From positions 186,001 through 250,000 of the forward strand of contig JAITLK010000002.1 of NCBI GenBank assembly GCA_031277945.1: a stretch of DNA of 64,000 nucleotides, read 5' to 3'. Below are positions 1 through 9,455 of the stretch, piece after piece. The notes under the pieces were generated by a model. The model saw nothing but the letters and a program-made list of their open reading frames with translations. It did no database searches and was not told where the DNA came from. Each line of letters opens with the position of its first letter. Position 1 is the first letter of the stretch. The position numbers and the translations under genes were made by a program. This DNA comes from Microbacterium sp. (lineage in GTDB: Bacteria > Actinomycetota > Actinomycetes > Actinomycetales > Microbacteriaceae).

Positions 1-637
<637 letters not shown>

Positions 638-641
638 TGCT

Positions 642-686
642 GACGTCGTTCACGGGAGGCCGGCTGAGCCTCCCGTGAACGACGTC
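642..686. terminator. Bidirectional terminator between ligA and acyl-CoA ligase gene
   Basis: Perfect 19-bp inverted repeat (arms 642-660 and 668-686) with a 7-base loop. It sits in the 57-base gap between two convergent genes and can serve both directions. There is no long U tract, which is common in high-GC actinobacteria. Confidence 0.85.
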
Positions 687-694
687 GAACGAGC

Positions 695-2395
695 TCAGCC
701 GCCGGTCGTCAGGCCGAGGATCTGCTGCTTCACCTGGCGGCGGAGCACCTTTCCGATCATCGACTTCGGAAGCTCGTCGACCACGAACACGCGGCGCGGC
801 ACCTTGTACGGCGTCAGCAGGCCGCGGGCGTAGTCACGAATCGCTTCCACGTCGACGGATGCCCCGGGGCGAAGGACGATGGCAGCGACCACCTCTTCAC
901 CCGAGTGGTCGCTGGGCAGGCCGACGACGGCCGCGTCCTCGACATCCTCGTGCTGGCGCAGGGCATTCTCCACCTCGGTGGGGGCGACATTGAACCCCCC
1001 GGTGATGATCAGTTCCTTGATCCGGTCGACGATGCGGACGAAGCCGCCCTCGTCGATGGTCACGATGTCGCCGGTGCGGTACCAGCCGTCGACGAACGCG
1101 GCCTCCGTCTCCTCGGGCTTGCCGTAATAGCCGGAGAACACCTGCGGACCCCGCACCACCAGCTCGCCCTCGGACCCCGCCGGAACATCCGTCGTGGGGT
1201 TGTCCGGGTCGACCACGCGGCACTCGGTGCCCGGCAGGGGAAGCCCGACGGTACCGGCCACACGGTTGTCCGCCACCGGGTTGGCCATCAGCACGGGGGA
1301 GCATTCGCTGAGCCCGTACCCCTCCACGAGGAATCCACCGGATGCCGCCTCGAAAGGCACCACCAGCTCATGGCGCAGTGCCATGGCGCCCGAGATGGCG
1401 ACCTCGGTGCCCCGAATCGAGATCCCCTTCTCGATCGATCGCGCCAGCAGGCGCTCCGCGATCGGCGGCACCAGCGGGAGGAAGGTGGCGGGGTGCTTCT
1501 TCATCACGTCGAGCACCAAGTCCGGATCGAACTTCGGGAACAGCACCAGGCGCGCGCCCATGGACATCGCGAATGTGAGGCAGAGCGTCAGCCCGTATGC
1601 GTGAAACATCGGCAGTACGGCGTACACGACGCAGCCGTCGCCGCGCGTGATGGAAGGCACCCACGCGCGGGCTTGGGCGGCGTTGGAGAGCAGGTTGCGG
1701 TGGGTGAGGGCCGCGCCCTTCGGCGTGCCCGTGGTGCCGCTGGTGTACTGGATGATCGCGAGATCGTCGGTGGTGGGCTGTGCCCAGCTCCCCGGCAGCC
1801 GGCCGGCCGAGACGATCTTCTCCCACGGGACGGTCCCGCGCACCGGCGCGTAGAGGGCATCACGGGACTCGCGAGCTCGTGCGACGGGAAGCCGCAGCGC
1901 CAGGCGCATGGCGGCAGGCATCGCCCGCGTCACATCGACCGAGACGAGGGTGGAGACTGCCAGGTCCTGCGGGAAGTCCTGGACATCGGCCACCACCTTG
2001 TTCCACACGATGGCGTGCTTTGCTCCGTGATCCTCGAACTGCTTGCGCAGCTCACGAGGCGTGTAGAGCGGATTGTGCTCCACCGCCACCGCGCCGAGGC
2101 GGAGCACCGCGTAGAAGGCGACGATGTGCTGCGGGCAGTTCGGCAGGATGATCGCCACGGTGTCACCCGCGCGCACGCCTTGATCGCGCAGCCCCTGAGC
2201 CGCGCGCTCGATCTGCTCCAGCAACTGCGCATAAGTCGTCTCGCGCCCGAAGAACTCCAGCGCCGGGGCCTGCGGGTAGTCACGCGCCGATGCGATGACG
2301 ATGTCGACGAGCGAGCCGGACACCGGCTCGAGGTCCTCGGGGACACCGGCGGCGTAGCTGGCAATCCAGGGACGAGGGGGGTCGTAAGTGGTCAC
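695..2395 (-). CDS. Long-chain fatty-acid-CoA ligase (AMP-binding, FadD-like)
   Basis: This 566-residue member of the ANL adenylate-forming superfamily probably activates fatty acids to acyl-CoA for beta-oxidation or lipid synthesis. The ATP-binding signature YTSGTTGTPKG is at residues 217-227, the YGLSEC motif near 360-365, GWYRTGD near 437-443, the DRIKELIITGGFNVAP hinge and C-domain region near 457-472, and the catalytic lysine in GKVLRR near 549. Length is normal for FadD-type ligases. The GTG start is supported by a leaderless promoter: TAGGCT ends 6 bases upstream. It is transcribed divergently from gatC. The exact acyl chain length cannot be read from sequence, and related ANL enzymes with other acids remain possible. 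Confidence 0.88.
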   Translation of the reverse strand: MTTYDPPRPWIASYAAGVPEDLEPVSGSLVDIVIASARDYPQAPALEFFGRETTYAQLLEQIERAAQGLRDQGVRAGDTVAIILPNCPQHIVAFYAVLRLGAVAVEHNPLYTPRELRKQFEDHGAKHAIVWNKVVADVQDFPQDLAVSTLVSVDVTRAMPAAMRLALRLPVARARESRDALYAPVRGTVPWEKIVSAGRLPGSWAQPTTDDLAIIQYTSGTTGTPKGAALTHRNLLSNAAQARAWVPSITRGDGCVVYAVLPMFHAYGLTLCLTFAMSMGARLVLFPKFDPDLVLDVMKKHPATFLPLVPPIAERLLARSIEKGISIRGTEVAISGAMALRHELVVPFEAASGGFLVEGYGLSECSPVLMANPVADNRVAGTVGLPLPGTECRVVDPDNPTTDVPAGSEGELVVRGPQVFSGYYGKPEETEAAFVDGWYRTGDIVTIDEGGFVRIVDRIKELIITGGFNVAPTEVENALRQHEDVEDAAVVGLPSDHSGEEVVAAIVLRPGASVDVEAIRDYARGLLTPYKVPRRVFVVDELPKSMIGKVLRRQVKQQILGLTTGG

Positions 2396-2401
2396 CCGTT
2401 C

Positions 2402-2407
2402 AGCCTA
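2402..2407 (-). promoter_or_regulatory. -10 element, leaderless promoter of the acyl-CoA ligase gene
   Basis: TAGGCT on the reverse strand followed by exactly 6 bases and the GTG start, so transcription should begin at or next to the start codon. Confidence 0.65.
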
Positions 2408-2514
2408 CGACCGCGATGCGACGCGCCCGGCGCGAACCGCCCGACGTGCACGCTCACCTGCGGTCGGCGTGAGCGGGCCGTGACATGCCACCGGAGAGTG
2501 TCGACCGATGGAAC

Positions 2515-2520
2515 TAGACT
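2515..2520 (+). promoter_or_regulatory. -10 element, leaderless promoter of gatCAB
   Basis: TAGACT followed by 6 bases and the gatC GTG. No Shine-Dalgarno sequence precedes this start, which fits a leaderless mRNA. Confidence 0.65.
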
Positions 2521-2526
2521 GATCGG

Positions 2527-2826
2527 GTGTCTGAAATCACCCCCGAACTCGTCCGTCATCTCGGCGTGCTCGCGCGGATCCAGCTCTCCGATGAGGAGGT
2601 CGAGCGACTGACCGGTCAGCTCGGCGCCATCGTCGACAACATCGCCAAGGTGTCGGAGGTCGCAACCCCCGACGTGCCCGCGACGAGCCACCCGATCCCG
2701 CTCGCCAACGTCTTCCGTCCCGACGAGCCGCAGCAGCCGCTGTCGGTCGCGGAGGTCCTGCAGAATGCGCCCGACTCCGACGACGACCGCTTCCGCGTGA
2801 CCGCGATCCTGGGAGAAGAGCAGTGA
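2527..2826 (+). CDS. gatC: Asp/Glu-tRNA(Asn/Gln) amidotransferase subunit C
   Basis: GatC is the small stabilising subunit of GatCAB, which converts misacylated Glu-tRNA(Gln) and/or Asp-tRNA(Asn) to the amidated forms. The 99-residue product starts [20 protein letters not shown] and has the family's two-helix region followed by an extended C-terminal tail ([17 protein letters not shown]). It begins with GTG, placed by the leaderless -10 at 2515-2520, and overlaps gatA by 4 bases (GTGA), so the two are translationally coupled. It is first in the gatC-gatA-gatB operon. Confidence 0.95.
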   Translation: MSEITPELVRHLGVLARIQLSDEEVERLTGQLGAIVDNIAKVSEVATPDVPATSHPIPLANVFRPDEPQQPLSVAEVLQNAPDSDDDRFRVTAILGEEQ

Positions 2827-4358
2827 GCGACATCATCCGACTGTCCGCCGCGGATCTGGCGGCACAACTGCGCGCGGGCGAGGTGTCCGCGGTGGAGGCC
2901 ACCCGAGCGCACCTGGAGCGCATCGCCGCCGTCGACACCGACGTGCACGCTTTCCTGCACGTCAACGAGCACGCCGAGCGCTACGCGGCGGACATCGACC
3001 AGCGGCGAGCCGCAGGCGAGGAGCTGCCTGAACTGGCCGGCGTGCCCCTGGCCGTCAAGGACGTGCTGGTGACCACCGACATGCCTTCCACCTCGGGATC
3101 GAAGATCCTCGAGGGGTACATGTCGCCGTACGACGCGACCGTCGTCGCGCGCGCCCGCGCGGCAGGCCTGATCGCCATCGGTAAGACCAACATGGACGAG
3201 TTCGCCATGGGCTCCTCCACGGAGCACTCCGCCTACGGACCCACGCATAACCCGTGGGACCTCGACCGCATCCCCGGTGGATCGGGTGGCGGATCGGCGG
3301 CGGCCGTGGCCGCGTTCGAGGCGCCGCTGGCACTCGGATCCGACACCGGTGGCTCGATCCGTCAGCCGGCGCACGTCACCGGAACGGTGGGTATGAAGCC
3401 GACCTACGGCGCCGTCAGCCGCTATGGCGCGATCGCGCTGGCGTCCAGCCTCGATCAGGTCGGTCCCGTCACCCGTACCGTCCTCGATTCGGCACTGCTG
3501 CAGGACATCATCGGCGGTCACGACGCGAATGACGCCACCTCTCTCGCCGAACAGTGGCCGTCGTTCGCGGCTGCCGCCCGCGAGGGCGCACGTGGCGAGG
3601 TGCTGAAGGGCCTGAAGATCGGTGTCATCACCGAGCTCCCCGACAGCGGTTTCCAGCCCGGTGTCGCCGAGTCGTTCCGCTCTGCCCTGGCCACCATGGA
3701 GGCGCAGGGCGCGGAGATCGTCGAGATCAGCGCCCCGCACTTCGAGTATGGTGTGGCGGCCTACTACCTCATCCTTCCCGCGGAGGCATCCAGCAACCTC
3801 GCCAAGTTCGATTCGGTGCGCTTCGGCCTGCGAGTCACCCCCGATGGCGGTGCCACGGTGGAGGACGTCATGGCAGCCACCCGTGAAGCCGGGTTCGGCG
3901 AGGAGGTCAAGCGCCGTATCATCCTCGGCACCTACGCCCTGTCCGCCGGATACTACGACGCGTACTACGGCAGCGCTCAGAAGGTCCGCACCCTCATCCA
4001 GCGCGACTTCGACAACGCATTCGAGAAGGTCGACGTCATCGCGACGCCTGCGGCTCCCACCACCGCGTTCAAGCTCGGCGAGCGCATCGGCGACCCGCTG
4101 CAGATGTACCTGAACGACGTCACCACGATTCCGGCGAACCTGGCGGGCGTCCCCGGCATCACGCTCCCGTCGGGGCTCGCATCCGACGACGGCCTCCCGG
4201 TCGGTATCCAGTTCCTGGCCCCGGCCCGCGAGGACGCTCGCCTTTACCGCGTGGGTGCGGCATTGGAGACGTTGCTCGTGGACCAGTGGGGCGGTCCGCT
4301 CCTGGAGCGAGCACCGCGTCTGCCGGGCGAGATCACTCACGAAGGCGAGGCACGCTGA
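2823..4358 (+). CDS. gatA: Asp/Glu-tRNA(Asn/Gln) amidotransferase subunit A
   Basis: GatA is the glutaminase subunit of GatCAB; it releases ammonia from glutamine for tRNA-dependent amidation. The 511-residue protein carries the amidase signature. The Ser-cisSer-Lys triad is visible as Lys79 (LAVKDV), Ser154 (PGGSGGGS) and Ser178 ([12 protein letters not shown]), the same positions as in well-studied GatA proteins. The GTG start overlaps the gatC stop by 4 bases. Its stop overlaps the gatB start by one base. Length and motifs are fully typical. Confidence 0.97.
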   Translation: MSDIIRLSAADLAAQLRAGEVSAVEATRAHLERIAAVDTDVHAFLHVNEHAERYAADIDQRRAAGEELPELAGVPLAVKDVLVTTDMPSTSGSKILEGYMSPYDATVVARARAAGLIAIGKTNMDEFAMGSSTEHSAYGPTHNPWDLDRIPGGSGGGSAAAVAAFEAPLALGSDTGGSIRQPAHVTGTVGMKPTYGAVSRYGAIALASSLDQVGPVTRTVLDSALLQDIIGGHDANDATSLAEQWPSFAAAAREGARGEVLKGLKIGVITELPDSGFQPGVAESFRSALATMEAQGAEIVEISAPHFEYGVAAYYLILPAEASSNLAKFDSVRFGLRVTPDGGATVEDVMAATREAGFGEEVKRRIILGTYALSAGYYDAYYGSAQKVRTLIQRDFDNAFEKVDVIATPAAPTTAFKLGERIGDPLQMYLNDVTTIPANLAGVPGITLPSGLASDDGLPVGIQFLAPAREDARLYRVGAALETLLVDQWGGPLLERAPRLPGEITHEGEAR

Positions 4359-5872
4359 TGGCCGACAAGCTGATGGACTTCGACAAGGCCCTCGAGCTGT
4401 TCGAGCCGGTGCTCGGCTTCGAGGTGCACGTGGAGCTCAACACGCGCACGAAGATGTTCTCCTCGGCGCCGAACCCCGCTCATCCGGATAACCACGACGC
4501 CGAACCCAACACCCTCGTTGCACCGGTGGACATGGGCCTGCCGGGCTCGATGCCCGTCGTGAACGCGCAGGCGATCGAGTCCTCGATCAGTCTGGGTCTG
4601 GCTCTCGGGTGCTCGATCGCGCCGTCGAGCCGGTTCGCTCGCAAGAACTACTTCTACCCCGACCTGGGCAAGAACTACCAGATCTCGCAGTACGACGAGC
4701 CGATCGCCTTCGAGGGGTCCGTCGAGATCGAGCTTGAGGACGGCACGCTGGTGACCATCCCCATCGAGCGCGCACACATGGAAGAGGACGCGGGCAAGCT
4801 CACGCACGTGGGCGGCTCGACCGGCCGCATCCAGGGGGCCGAGTACTCGCTGGTGGACTACAACCGCGCCGGTGTGCCGCTGGTGGAGATCGTCACCAAG
4901 CCGATCTTCGGTGCCGAGCACCGGGCGCCGGAGTATGCCAAGGCGTACGTCGCGACCATCCGGGACATCGCCAAGGCCCTCGGAATCTCCGAGGCGCGCA
5001 TGGAACGCGGAAACCTGCGGTGCGACGCGAACGTCTCGCTGCGCCCGCGCGGCCAGGAGAAGCTGGGAACGCGTACCGAGACGAAGAACGTCAACTCGAT
5101 GCGCTCGGTGGAGCGCGCGGTGCGCTATGAGATTCAGCGCCAGGCGGCGATCCTCGCCGAAGGCGGGACCATCACCCAGGAGACGCGGCACTGGCACGAG
5201 GACACCGGCCAGACCTCCGCGGGGCGTCCCAAATCCGACGCCGATGACTACCGGTACTTCCCGGAGCCCGATCTTGTTCCCGTGCAGCCGTCCACCGAGC
5301 TGATCGAGCGGCTTCGCGCCGCTTTGCCGGAGGCGCCGGTTGCGCGTCGTCGCCGCCTCAAGGCGGAGTGGGGCTTCACCGACCTCGAGTTCCAGGACGT
5401 CAGCAACGGCGGACTGCTCGACCAGGTGGCCGCCACGATCGCCGCCGGTGCCGCGCCGACAGCGGCGCGCAAGTGGTGGACCGGTGAGATCACGCGCATC
5501 GCCAACGCATCGGAGCGCGATGCGGCCGACCTGGTATCGGCGGAGCACGTCGCAGCACTGCAGCAGCTGGTCGACGCCGGGACACTGACCGACAAGCTGG
5601 CACGCCAGGTCCTGGAGGGCGTGATCGCCGGCGAAGGCGACCCGCAGGCGGTCGTCGACGCGCGCGGTCTTGCCGTCGTGTCGGACGACGGCGCGCTCAT
5701 CGCTGCGATCGATGAGGCGCTCACCGCTCAGCCGGACGTGCTGGAGAAGATCCGCGACGGCAAGGTGCAGGCAGCGGGCGCCGTCATCGGCGCTGTCATG
5801 AAGGCCATGAAGGGCCAGGCGGACGCCGCGCGTGTGCGCGAACTCGTTCTGGAGCGCGCGGGCCAAGTCTGA
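4358..5872 (+). CDS. gatB: Asp/Glu-tRNA(Asn/Gln) amidotransferase subunit B
   Basis: GatB is the tRNA-binding kinase and amidotransferase subunit of GatCAB. The 504-residue product has the N-terminal cradle ([20 protein letters not shown], then [20 protein letters not shown]), the [10 protein letters not shown] segment, and the C-terminal YqeY-like tail domain ending [18 protein letters not shown]. The ATG at 4358 overlaps the gatA stop by one base; an upstream in-frame start exists inside gatA but would add 24 unrelated residues, so it was not used. A hairpin terminator follows the stop. Confidence 0.96.
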   Translation: MADKLMDFDKALELFEPVLGFEVHVELNTRTKMFSSAPNPAHPDNHDAEPNTLVAPVDMGLPGSMPVVNAQAIESSISLGLALGCSIAPSSRFARKNYFYPDLGKNYQISQYDEPIAFEGSVEIELEDGTLVTIPIERAHMEEDAGKLTHVGGSTGRIQGAEYSLVDYNRAGVPLVEIVTKPIFGAEHRAPEYAKAYVATIRDIAKALGISEARMERGNLRCDANVSLRPRGQEKLGTRTETKNVNSMRSVERAVRYEIQRQAAILAEGGTITQETRHWHEDTGQTSAGRPKSDADDYRYFPEPDLVPVQPSTELIERLRAALPEAPVARRRRLKAEWGFTDLEFQDVSNGGLLDQVAATIAAGAAPTAARKWWTGEITRIANASERDAADLVSAEHVAALQQLVDAGTLTDKLARQVLEGVIAGEGDPQAVVDARGLAVVSDDGALIAAIDEALTAQPDVLEKIRDGKVQAAGAVIGAVMKAMKGQADAARVRELVLERAGQV

Positions 5873-5882
5873 GCTGTCACCA

Positions 5883-5918
5883 CGATGCGGGGTTCGTCTG
5901 ACGACGGGCCCCGCATCG
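5883..5918 (+). terminator. Terminator after gatCAB
   Basis: A 10-bp perfect stem (5883-5892 with 5909-5918) lies 10 bases after the gatB stop and is followed by TCTTGG. Confidence 0.65.
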
Positions 5919-5967
5919 TCTTGGGCGGTGACCCCCGGATGTCGGTGGCCCGAGGGAGGATGGAGAC

Positions 5968-7221
5968 ATGGGTCGAGGTGATGGCAGCGGTCGCATGGTC
6001 TCGGGGCCCCGCGCCGATGACACCGGCACGGGTATCCTCCATGTCGACATGGACGCGTTCTACGCGTCGGTGGCGGTGCTCGACGATCCGTCGCTCGCGG
6101 GCAAGCCACTGATCATCGGTGCTCCCGAGGGACGATCCGTGGTGTCCAGCGCTTCGTACGAAGCGCGACGGTTCGGAGTCCGGGCGGCGATGCCGGTGAG
6201 TCAGGCGCTCCGGCTCTGCCCGCCGGCCATCGTCGTGTCACCGGACTTCCATCGCTTCGTCGAGGTCTCCCGCCAGGTCATGGCGATGTTCCGCGATGTC
6301 ACGCCGCTGGTCGAGCCGCTCTCCATCGACGAGGCGTTCCTCGACGTGCGCGGTGCCCGGCGGCTGTGGGGCTCGCCCCGGGAGATCGCCCAGAAGCTTC
6401 GGGCACGGGTCGAACGCGAGGCGGGCATCACCTGCAGCATCGGTGTGGCTGCCACGAAGCACGTCGCCAAAATGGCCTCCACCGTGGCCAAGCCGGATGG
6501 ACTGCTGGTGGTGCCGGACTGGGCCACCGATCAGTTCCTCGCGCCCCGCCCCGTCAGCGCCATCTGGGGCGTGGGCCCGAAAGCGGCCGAGACGCTGTCC
6601 TCCCGTGGCATCCGCACCGTTGCCGATATCCGTGCGGGTACGGAGCATCAGCTCGTCCGGGCGCTGGGTCAGGCCATGGGGGAGCAGGTGTGGCGCTTGG
6701 CGCACGGCATCGATCCGCGTCCCGTCTCCACGGAGCGTGTGGAGAAGAGCATCGGCCACGAGGAGACGTTCGAGCAGGACGTCACCGACCACGCGCTGCT
6801 GCGCAGCGAGTTCCGCCGTCTCGCCGATCGTGTCGCAGCGCGGTTGCGCGCCGGCGGTTTCGAAGCTCGGACGGTGGCTGTGAAGGTGCGCTTCGACGAC
6901 TTCACCACACTCAATCGATCACAGACGCTTCCAGAGCCCACCGACGTCGGGCGCCGCATCGGCGAGGCTGCCTGCGAGCTCTTCGCATCGATCGACGCGA
7001 CGGAGCCGGTTCGCCTGATCGGCGTTCGCGCCGAACGACTGCAGCAGGCGGGCGGCGGTGGCCTGGGGCTCTGGGACGACGATGCGGATTGGCGCGCGGT
7101 GGATACGGCGCTGGACGGGGCGACCGCGCGGTTCGGAAACGGTGCGCTGACACGCGCATCCGCACTGGGACGGCGCGATCGGTACGCCCAGCCTCAGGCG
7201 CGGAGCCTGGACGAGGGGTAG
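5968..7221 (+). CDS. dinB: DNA polymerase IV (Y-family)
   Basis: Error-prone translesion polymerase of the DinB family, 417 residues. The catalytic motif DMDAFYASV is at residues 27-35 and SIDEAFLDV at 119-127, giving the metal-binding acidic residues. The helix-hairpin-helix (IWGVGPKAAETLSSRGIRTVADI) and little-finger regions follow in the usual order. The ATG at 5968 has a purine-rich ribosome site (AGGGAGGA) upstream. The N-terminus has a roughly 20-residue extension before the first beta strand. No LexA box was seen upstream, so SOS control is not supported. A C-terminal beta-clamp motif is not obvious. Confidence 0.94.
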   Translation: MGRGDGSGRMVSGPRADDTGTGILHVDMDAFYASVAVLDDPSLAGKPLIIGAPEGRSVVSSASYEARRFGVRAAMPVSQALRLCPPAIVVSPDFHRFVEVSRQVMAMFRDVTPLVEPLSIDEAFLDVRGARRLWGSPREIAQKLRARVEREAGITCSIGVAATKHVAKMASTVAKPDGLLVVPDWATDQFLAPRPVSAIWGVGPKAAETLSSRGIRTVADIRAGTEHQLVRALGQAMGEQVWRLAHGIDPRPVSTERVEKSIGHEETFEQDVTDHALLRSEFRRLADRVAARLRAGGFEARTVAVKVRFDDFTTLNRSQTLPEPTDVGRRIGEAACELFASIDATEPVRLIGVRAERLQQAGGGGLGLWDDDADWRAVDTALDGATARFGNGALTRASALGRRDRYAQPQARSLDEG

Positions 7222-7274
7222 CTGGTGGATCAGGCTGGTCCGTGATCTCGGATGCGCTGGAGACGTGCGCGGGG

Positions 7275-7280
7275 TACGGT
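7275..7280 (+). promoter_or_regulatory. -10 element, leaderless promoter of the GerW-family gene
   Basis: TACGGT followed by 6 bases (GGAGGC) and ATG. The GGAGG is too close to the ATG to act as a normal ribosome site, so a leaderless start is preferred. Confidence 0.55.
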
Positions 7281-7286
7281 GGAGGC

Positions 7287-7607
7287 ATGCCCAACCTCGC
7301 ACTGGAACTCGGCAAGCTGACGGCCTCCTCGGGCGTCACCAGCGTCTACGGAGAGCAGCAGGACGTCGACGGGGTGCGCGTCATCCCGGTCGCCGCCACG
7401 TGGAGTGGTTTCGGCGCGGCCGAGGACGAGGAGAAGGGCTCCGGCGGTGGTGGCGGCGGCGTGTCCCTGCCCGTCGGTGCGTACATCCGCCGCGGTGACG
7501 ACATCCGTTTCGAAGCGAACCTGATCTCGCTGCTCGTCGTGGGCATCCCGTTCGTCTGGGTTGCCGGTCGCTCGCTCGCACGCATCATCCGTGCGCTCAA
7601 GCGCTGA
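7287..7607 (+). CDS. GerW/YtfJ-family protein
   Basis: A 106-residue protein resembling the GerW (YtfJ) family, named from Bacillus spore proteins but widespread in actinobacteria that do not sporulate. Its molecular role there is unknown. Visible features are an N-terminal beta-rich part (SSGVTSVYGEQQDVDGVRVIPVA), a glycine-rich linker around GSGGGGGGVS, and a hydrophobic C-terminal segment (NLISLLVVGIPFVWVAG) that could anchor it in the membrane, ending in basic residues. The start is set by the leaderless -10 box at 7275-7280. Its 3' end overlaps the following kinase-like gene. Confidence 0.7.
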   Translation: MPNLALELGKLTASSGVTSVYGEQQDVDGVRVIPVAATWSGFGAAEDEEKGSGGGGGGVSLPVGAYIRRGDDIRFEANLISLLVVGIPFVWVAGRSLARIIRALKR

Positions 7608-8181
7608 CACCCCCGCGACGCCATCCGACCCGCTCGATCACGCGCTGCGGGCTGCGGTCGCCGCTGTACTCGGGCTCATCCGTGATCGGCCAGGAGCGAG
7701 CGTCCTGATCGATGGCCGCAGCGGTGCGGGCAAGAGCAGCCTGTCTCGGCGGCTGGCCGATGCCTGGCCGGGGCCCGGCCCCACTCTGCTGCCGCTCGAC
7801 GCGGTCTACCCGGGCTGGGACGGGCTCGACGCCGGTGCTGAGGCTGTGATCCGCGACGTCCTGGTGCCGCGCTCGCTCGGCCGGGACGGGCGCGTCAGCG
7901 GCTGGGACTGGGCACAGGATCGACCGGCCGGGCATTCGGTTGCGCCACACGATCGCGGCCTGATCGTCGAGGGATGCGGGATCCTCCGTGCCGAGTCGGT
8001 GCTGCTCGCCGACGTGACCGTCTGGCTCGAGGCTCCTGCAGCGACGCGTCGCGAGCGTGCGCTCGGCAGGGACGGCGATGCCTATCGGCCCTACTGGGAT
8101 CGCTGGGCTGCGCAGGAGGACGAACACATCCGTCGTGACGACCCGCAGGCACTGGCGGAACTCGTCGTCACGCTTCCCTGA
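7591..8181 (+). CDS. P-loop nucleoside/uridine-kinase-like ATP-binding protein
   Basis: A 196-residue P-loop protein. The Walker A motif is in VLIDGRSGAGKSSLSRRLA, followed by LLPLDAVYPGWDGLD, which resembles the substrate loop of uridine or cytidylate kinase-like proteins, and IVEGCGILR as a likely Walker B strand. The C-terminal RERALGRDGDAYRPYWDRWAAQEDEH resembles a lid region. The substrate is unknown. The GTG at 7591, overlapping the GerW gene by 17 bases, was chosen; a TTG at 7561 would add 10 residues. It is probably cotranscribed with the GerW-family gene. Confidence 0.72.
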   Translation: MRSSADTPATPSDPLDHALRAAVAAVLGLIRDRPGASVLIDGRSGAGKSSLSRRLADAWPGPGPTLLPLDAVYPGWDGLDAGAEAVIRDVLVPRSLGRDGRVSGWDWAQDRPAGHSVAPHDRGLIVEGCGILRAESVLLADVTVWLEAPAATRRERALGRDGDAYRPYWDRWAAQEDEHIRRDDPQALAELVVTLP

Positions 8182-8236
8182 GCGCAGCGGTCCGAACCAC
8201 GGGGGTGCGGGCGCGTGATGGGAGCGCGGTGGGCCG

Positions 8237-8716
8237 TCACGAGGCACTGAGGACCACCCGCTCAAGCTGATAGCCGAGCCACTCGTAGATGCCGACGACC
8301 GGACTGTTCGGGTCGAGTTCTGTGGTTGTCGTGTCGCGCTCAGGGCCACCCGCGGCGATGCCGAGACGGGAGGCCAGCACGAGCCGCAGGGCGGACAGGG
8401 TGCGCATCCAGGCGGGAGTCGTCTGCGCGTCCAGGAGGATCGCGACGGGATTCTGTGTCGAGACTCCATCCGCCGCGGCGATGGCCTCGGCGACGACGGC
8501 GGCGTCCTGCTGTCGTCGCGTCACGCTGTCGGCCTCAGTGAGGCGACGGAACTCGCGGCTGGCGTCGTCGTCGTCCGGGTAGACGCTGGGTGCAAGGCGC
8601 GCCAGTGCGGGATCATCGGCAGCCGATCCCTGGTCCAGGATGTCGGTGAACTGGGCCACGAGGTCGGACAGCACCGACCGTTCCTGCGCGCTCAAGATGA
8701 AACGATCCGTGGTCAC
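8237..8716 (-). CDS. DUF2017 family protein, ClpS-associated
   Basis: A 159-residue actinobacterial protein of the DUF2017 type, starting TTDRFILSAQERSVLSDLVAQF. The family is characteristically encoded just downstream of clpS, but no biochemical function is established. The GTG start overlaps the clpS stop by 4 bases (GTGA), so translation is coupled. It is predicted soluble and largely helical, with an acidic stretch (VYPDDDDASREFRRL) that recalls family members. It is third in the zincin-clpS-DUF2017 operon, which suggests a role near Clp-dependent proteolysis (inference). Confidence 0.8.
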   Translation of the reverse strand: MTTDRFILSAQERSVLSDLVAQFTDILDQGSAADDPALARLAPSVYPDDDDASREFRRLTEADSVTRRQQDAAVVAEAIAAADGVSTQNPVAILLDAQTTPAWMRTLSALRLVLASRLGIAAGGPERDTTTTELDPNSPVVGIYEWLGYQLERVVLSAS

Positions 8717-9018
8717 TGTGGTGCCTGCCTTACCGTTGCCCACAGACCGTAGTCGTGCATCGCCTGTGCGTGCAGTTCCATCTGCTCCCTGGCGCCTTCG
8801 GCGACGACGGCATGGCCGTCGTTGTGTACTCGCAGCATGAGGGTGTTCGCCTTCTCGGCGCTGAAGCCGAAGTAGTCACGGAACACCTTGACGACGTAGC
8901 TCATCAGATTGACCGGATCGTCCCACACCACCGTCTGCCAGGGACGGATCGGGGACGCCTCCTCCTGCCCGCGCACGTCACGCTGCTGGTCGGTGTCCGG
9001 GAACGCGAGCGGAGTCAT
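8713..9018 (-). CDS. clpS: ATP-dependent Clp protease adaptor ClpS
   Basis: ClpS delivers N-degron substrates to a Clp AAA+ unfoldase. The 101-residue protein has a disordered N-terminus followed by the core WDDPVNLMSYVVKVF (residues 32-46), where Asp34 and Asn37 match the N-end-residue pocket, and MLRVHNDGHAVV with His65 of the same pocket. ATG 9018 was chosen because it overlaps the upstream metallopeptidase stop as ATGA; GTG 9024 in the same frame is an alternative two codons longer. The gene ends in a GTGA overlap with DUF2017. Confidence 0.93.
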   Translation of the reverse strand: MTPLAFPDTDQQRDVRGQEEASPIRPWQTVVWDDPVNLMSYVVKVFRDYFGFSAEKANTLMLRVHNDGHAVVAEGAREQMELHAQAMHDYGLWATVRQAPQ

Positions 9019-9365
9019 GCCCACCCCAGTTCGTGCAGGCGCTCGTCGTCGATTCCGTAGAAGTGAGCGATCTCGTGAACGAGCGTCGTGTGGATCTCAT
9101 CGCGCAGCTCGTGCATCGACTCGGCCACCTGCAGGTGCGACTCCCGGTAGACGATGATGCGGTCGGGGAGGTCGCCCATACCGTAGCGTTCGCGCTCGGT
9201 GAGGGCCAGGCCGTCGTACAGCCCGAGCAGGTCGAGCGACCCGTCCTCCGGGCGGTCCTCAACCACGAACACCACGTTGTCGAGCCCGTCGACCATGTCG
9301 TCGGGGAGAAGATCGAGTTCTTCGATGACGAGCGCTTCGAACGCTGCTGCGTCCAGGTCAATCAT
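9015..9365 (-). CDS. Zincin-like metallopeptidase (Zincin_1 type)
   Basis: A 116-residue small zinc metallopeptidase-like protein. The zinc-binding HEIAH is at residues 97-101, followed by FYGIDDERLHELGW, as in the Zincin_1 (PF06262-like) proteins common in actinobacteria. No substrate is known. The ATG at 9365 is placed by a leaderless -10 (TACGCT) ending 6 bases upstream. Its stop overlaps the clpS start (ATGA), so a peptidase, an N-end-rule adaptor and DUF2017 share one transcript. Confidence 0.85.
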   Translation of the reverse strand: MIDLDAAAFEALVIEELDLLPDDMVDGLDNVVFVVEDRPEDGSLDLLGLYDGLALTERERYGMGDLPDRIIVYRESHLQVAESMHELRDEIHTTLVHEIAHFYGIDDERLHELGWA

Positions 9366-9371
9366 CCTTCG

Positions 9372-9377
9372 AGCGTA
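9372..9377 (-). promoter_or_regulatory. -10 element, leaderless promoter of zincin-clpS-DUF2017
   Basis: Reverse-strand TACGCT followed by 6 bases and ATG 9365. Confidence 0.6.
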
Positions 9378-9443
9378 CCCACTTCCGCGGCCCGGCGTCG
9401 CCGCTGGGACGGCCGAGGTACCCACACCGTCGTCGGGGCTGCC

Positions 9444-9449
9444 TACGAT
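9444..9449 (+). promoter_or_regulatory. -10 element, leaderless promoter of the SDR/DUF2867 gene
   Basis: TACGAT followed by 6 bases (GTCTGA) and ATG 9456. It lies about 70 bases from the divergent zincin promoter. Confidence 0.6.
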
Positions 9450-9455
9450 GTCTGA

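Noticed and set aside
5919..5967. LexA/SOS box upstream of dinB
   Set aside because: No sequence resembling the actinobacterial consensus TCGAAC-N4-GTTCGA was seen before the start.
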